Shown: in pieces, positions 5,998 through 7,650 of the stretch
Layout: every line of letters begins with the position of its first letter
Position numbering within the stretch: the stretch's first letter is position 1
Source: Candidatus Nomurabacteria bacterium
GTDB taxonomy: Bacteria; Patescibacteriota; Minisyncoccia; Phycocordibacterales; SBAW01
DNA: 7,650 bases
Assembly: GCA_943355135.1 (NCBI GenBank)
Contig: CALREG010000025.1
Span: 1-7,650 of the forward strand
Direction of reading: 5' to 3'
The notes under the pieces: model-generated
Database searches by the model: none
What the model saw: only the letters and a program-made list of their open reading frames with translations
Told to the model about the DNA's origin: nothing
Translations under genes and position numbers: made by a program

Positions 5998-6133
5998 TGT
6001 GGTCACAAGTCAAATTTTGCCGTCGCAAACTTTACTCGCGACCCCGGCTCGCGGTTTTGCCAGTGCAAAACATCGCTGCGCCTTCCACAGCGCACAAAAC
6101 CTGCCACAAGGCAGTTTTTGTGTCTGCTGTGGA
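5998..6133 (-). repeat. Structured repeat E2 behind tRNA-Ala(CGC)
   Basis: This is the minus-strand counterpart of E1, starting at the same tRNA position (U70). HP1 has outer TCCACAGC 6133-6126 / GCTGTGGA 6091-6084, middle CACAAAA/TTTTGTG, and inner CTGCC/GGCAG with loop TTGT. HP2 has GCG/CGC and, after the same AT bulge, GTTTTGC 6071-6065 / GCAAAAC 6060-6054. HP3 has AAAGTTTGC 6033-6025 / GCAAAATTT 6020-6012 (one mismatch) with loop GACG. The linker GAGCCGGGGTCGCG (6050-6037) matches E1 at 11 of 14 bases, the other three being transitions. It ends in TGACCACA (6005-5998), just before tRNA-Val. No coding capacity is evident. Confidence 0.8.
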
Positions 6134-6200
6134 CCCTGCGAGAATCGAACTCGCGCCTGTGCAATGCGAATGCACCGTTTTACCACTTAACTAAGGGCCC
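6130..6200 (-). tRNA. tRNA-Ala(CGC)
   Basis: On the minus strand the acceptor is GGGCCCT/AGGGTCC, again with the alanine identity wobble G3:U70. The anticodon stem GTGCA/TGCAC encloses loop TTCGCAT (anticodon CGC, complement of 6166-6168), and the T-arm is GCGAG-TTCGATT-CTCGC. The D-stem is short and the gene is 71 nt. CCA is not encoded (A73 is followed by CAG). It is the first gene of the cluster, about 5 bases after the predicted transcription start, and reads GCG codons. Its body differs greatly from the UGC isoacceptor despite similar acceptor ends. Confidence 0.95.
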
Positions 6201-6211
6201 TGAACGCGAAC

Positions 6212-6240
6212 ACTATATCATTTTGGAAGCTCCCTGAAAA
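6212..6240 (-). promoter_or_regulatory. Promoter of the minus-strand tRNA cluster
   Basis: On the minus strand TTTTCA (6240-6235; four of six matches to TTGACA) is followed after exactly 17 bases by TATAGT (6217-6212), preceded by TGA to give an extended -10. The expected start near 6205 lies about 5 bases before tRNA-Ala(CGC). Confidence 0.65.
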
Positions 6241-6245
6241 CTAAA

Positions 6246-6278
6246 AGTAAAATAAAAAACGGGCACTTTCGTGTCCGT
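6246..6278 (-). terminator. Intrinsic terminator of the UppS-like gene
   Basis: Downstream of the minus-strand stop codon (6286-6288), ACGGACAC (6278-6271) pairs with GTGCCCGT (6266-6259) around loop GAAA with one A-C mismatch, followed by TTTTTTATTTT (6258 leftward). It separates the UppS-like gene from the tRNA cluster promoter. Confidence 0.8.
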
Positions 6279-6285
6279 TTTGCCG

Positions 6286-7026
6286 TTAGGCGCCTTTGGC
6301 GCGTTTGCATGCAGCGAAGTCGCGGATGCCTTGGTGCAGATGTTCAATGGTGAACTCCGGCCACGGCACCTCGACATCGTAGATGAACGCCTGTTCCCCG
6401 TGTAGCGGCAGCAACGAGTCGGAGTTGTGGCGGTTTTTTGGGTTGACCCCCGTCCGCACCATCATGCTGATGCGCTCTGGCAGATGCCCGACCCACATGA
6501 AGCGACGCAACATATCCTCGTTCTCGATCGCTTCCGGACCCATTGCTTCGCAGAGCCGCGCGGCGGCCTGCTTGAGGTCGGTGATGCCGCGGTAGCCAAA
6601 GAGCACCGTGAGCACCTTGTCCTTATACTTCGCGGTGCGCTCGTGTGCGCGGGCCACCAACTCTTCCAGTTCGGGGTCGTTGATGGCTTTCTGCCAACGA
6701 CCGCAGAGATGAAAGCCATACGGCTCATTTTTCTCCTCTTGCTGGCGGAGCTTTTCTTTGAGGAGTTTTGCCAGATGGTCGCGCTCAGTCTTTGAGCGTT
6801 TAAGCGTGTTGGATTCCGACATTGCCCACACGATCGGATAGCGGATGTTGAGGCGGAAGCACTCGTCGATGATTGACTCCGCAACATCTCGGCCTTTGGT
6901 GTGACCGAGTAGCGGTTCCAGCCCGAAGGATTGCGCCCAGGTCCGATTTCTGTCCATCGTAAACGCGATGGAATCCAGCCCATGTATGGCAACCAATGAA
7001 CTCACATCTTCATTCCGCGTAAGCAT
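6286..7026 (-). CDS. Divergent undecaprenyl-diphosphate-synthase-like cis-prenyltransferase
   Basis: This family condenses isopentenyl diphosphate units onto farnesyl diphosphate to make the lipid carrier for cell-wall precursors. The 246-aa product keeps the family layout: TMDRNRTWA with Asp25 and Asn27 (E. coli Asp26/Asn28), GH with His42 (His43), AMSESNTLKR with Asn73 and Arg77, LFGYRGITDLKQA, VRTG with Arg191 (Arg194), and VPWPEF near the end. Several diphosphate-binding positions differ: the GxGR of MDGNGRW is RxRT, Arg39 aligns with Pro38, the Trp after Asn is Thr, and RTSGExRxSNF is replaced by a longer, unrelated stretch. Altered activity or a non-enzymatic paralogue is possible. ATG 7026 is preferred because GGGGAG lies six bases upstream and the length matches the family. 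A GTG at 7137 would add 37 residues with a transmembrane-like segment. Confidence 0.75.
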   Translation of the reverse strand: MLTRNEDVSSLVAIHGLDSIAFTMDRNRTWAQSFGLEPLLGHTKGRDVAESIIDECFRLNIRYPIVWAMSESNTLKRSKTERDHLAKLLKEKLRQQEEKNEPYGFHLCGRWQKAINDPELEELVARAHERTAKYKDKVLTVLFGYRGITDLKQAAARLCEAMGPEAIENEDMLRRFMWVGHLPERISMMVRTGVNPKNRHNSDSLLPLHGEQAFIYDVEVPWPEFTIEHLHQGIRDFAACKRAKGA

Positions 7027-7055
7027 TTTCTTCTCCCCATGCTGCAAGCTGTGAC

Positions 7056-7087
7056 TTCTACTGTAGAAAACTAGCGCGAAATACCAA
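7056..7087 (-). promoter_or_regulatory. Candidate promoter with palindromic operator, UppS-like/cyoA intergenic region
   Basis: TTCTAC-T-GTAGAA at 7056-7068 is a perfect 6-bp inverted repeat around one base. On the minus strand it overlaps a weak promoter, TTGGTA (7087-7082), 16 bases, TACAGT (7065-7060), about 30 bases before ATG 7026. Binding of a dimeric regulator there could control the UppS-like gene. This stretch is coding if the upstream GTG start is used instead. Confidence 0.3.
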
Positions 7088-7160
7088 AAGATACAACCGA
7101 ACCCTAGTGCCGCGACAAAAGGGGTTATGATGAACACTGTGTTTCGGGCTTAATTTTTTT

Positions 7161-7650
7161 ATGGATTTTCTCAACGTATTTTTAGTATTAAACGGACAGG
7201 GTGCGGTGGCTATCGCAGAGCGCGGCCTTATCATCCACGCAGTCTTACTGATGCTTATTGTTGCGGTTCCTGTATTTTTATTGATTTTTTTAATCGCTTG
7301 GCGCTACCGAGCAGGACGCCGCAGTCGGGCGCGCTACGCGCCTGATTGGGAACACGGCAAGATGGAGGAGTTGGTGTGGTGGGCCATTCCTATCGAAATA
7401 GTGCTCATCCTCGGCGCGCTTACGTGGAGCAGTACGCACCAGCTCGATCCTCGCAAACCGCTTCCAGGGGGTACGCCGCTGGTGGTGCAAGTGGTTGCGC
7501 TCGACTGGAAGTGGCTCTTTTTGTATCCCGAACAAAAAATAGCCACGGTAAACTATATAGCGGTGCCGGTTGACCGCCCGTTGCGGTTTGAAATAACCGC
7601 CGATGCGCCCATGAATTCTTTTTGGATTCCGCAGCTCGGCGGACAAATAT
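7161..7650 (+). CDS. cyoA: Cytochrome bo-type ubiquinol oxidase subunit II, 5' part (runs off window)
   Basis: Subunit II of a haem-copper quinol oxidase, the membrane complex that reduces oxygen with quinol electrons and pumps protons. The 163 visible residues align along E. coli CyoA: NGQGAVAIAERGL, transmembrane helix 1 (about 23-47), WRYRAG, APDWEH, ELVWW leading helix 2 (about 72-89), LTWSSTHQLDPRKPL, ALDWKW 113-118, YPEQKIATVN 122-131, and MNSFWIPQLGGQ 151-162. The rest of the periplasmic cupredoxin domain lies beyond 7650. The protein starts only about 20 residues before helix 1 and has no lipobox cysteine, whereas E. coli CyoA has a lipoprotein signal peptide. No Shine-Dalgarno is visible; TATGAT at 7126-7131 is a weak -10 candidate. 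cyoB and other subunits are expected to follow. Confidence 0.93.
   Translation, partial: MDFLNVFLVLNGQGAVAIAERGLIIHAVLLMLIVAVPVFLLIFLIAWRYRAGRRSRARYAPDWEHGKMEELVWWAIPIEIVLILGALTWSSTHQLDPRKPLPGGTPLVVQVVALDWKWLFLYPEQKIATVNYIAVPVDRPLRFEITADAPMNSFWIPQLGGQI

Noticed and set aside
5659..6133. Integron attC sites or an integrase-type tRNA attachment site
   Set aside because: The hairpins sit at tRNA 3' ends, but no core GTTRRRY/RYYYAAC pair, tRNA-fragment duplication or integrase gene was seen.
5992..6237. Plus-strand open frames of 63-81 codons over the tRNA cluster
   Set aside because: They run antisense through tRNA-Ala(CGC), repeat E2 and the edge of tRNA-Val. Their protein sequence is the kind produced by translating the reverse of tRNA genes.
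1..7650. CRISPR array or insertion sequence
   Set aside because: No regularly spaced direct repeats and no transposase-like frame on either strand.

Overview
The window reads like part of a small-genome bacterium, most plausibly a Candidate Phyla Radiation/Patescibacteria (Parcubacteria-type) genome. This placement is inference. It rests on domain-reduced UvrA and UvrC, tightly packed genes mostly without Shine-Dalgarno sequences, three of four tRNAs lacking an encoded CCA, and a divergent prenyltransferase. No rRNA or other phylogenetic marker is present to prove it.

Layout. Positions 1-453 hold no intact gene: a hairpin-rich stretch (structured RNA or decayed gene) ends at a strong intrinsic terminator, followed by a promoter and a two-hairpin leader. 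A compact plus-strand block follows: uvrA (454-3024), uvrC (3030-4256), a D-Ala-D-Ala ligase (4264-5226), a pterin-4a-carbinolamine dehydratase (5228-5563) and tRNA-Ala(UGC) (5590-5662), with gaps of 1-27 bases. A minus-strand tRNA cluster comes next: Ala(CGC), Val(CAC) and Pro(CGG), read from about 6205 leftward. All three have C at the wobble position and so read only G-ending codons. A minus-strand divergent undecaprenyl-diphosphate-synthase-like gene (6286-7026) has its own terminator. It is divergent from cyoA, the quinol oxidase subunit II gene, which starts at 7161 and is cut by the window end.

The most unusual object is a pair of related elements of about 136-143 nt, one directly behind each tRNA-Ala gene (5659-5801 plus; 5998-6133 minus). 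Each begins inside the tRNA acceptor stem at U70 and folds into three successive hairpins. The stem sequences differ between copies by compensating changes, while loops, bulge and linker are conserved (CTGCCTTG[A/T]GGCAG core, AT bulge, GAG[T/C]C[A/G]GGGTCG[T/C]G linker, GACG loop, terminal TGACCACA). This looks like selection on structure and could be an undescribed tRNA-linked RNA or palindromic repeat family.

How the genes fit together: UvrA and UvrC belong to nucleotide excision repair (UvrB is not here). UvrA lacks the usual insertion domain and UvrC ends before the helix-hairpin-helix domain, so the pathway appears streamlined. Ddl, and possibly the UppS-like protein, belong to cell-wall synthesis. 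CyoA implies a haem-copper quinol oxidase operon continuing to the right.
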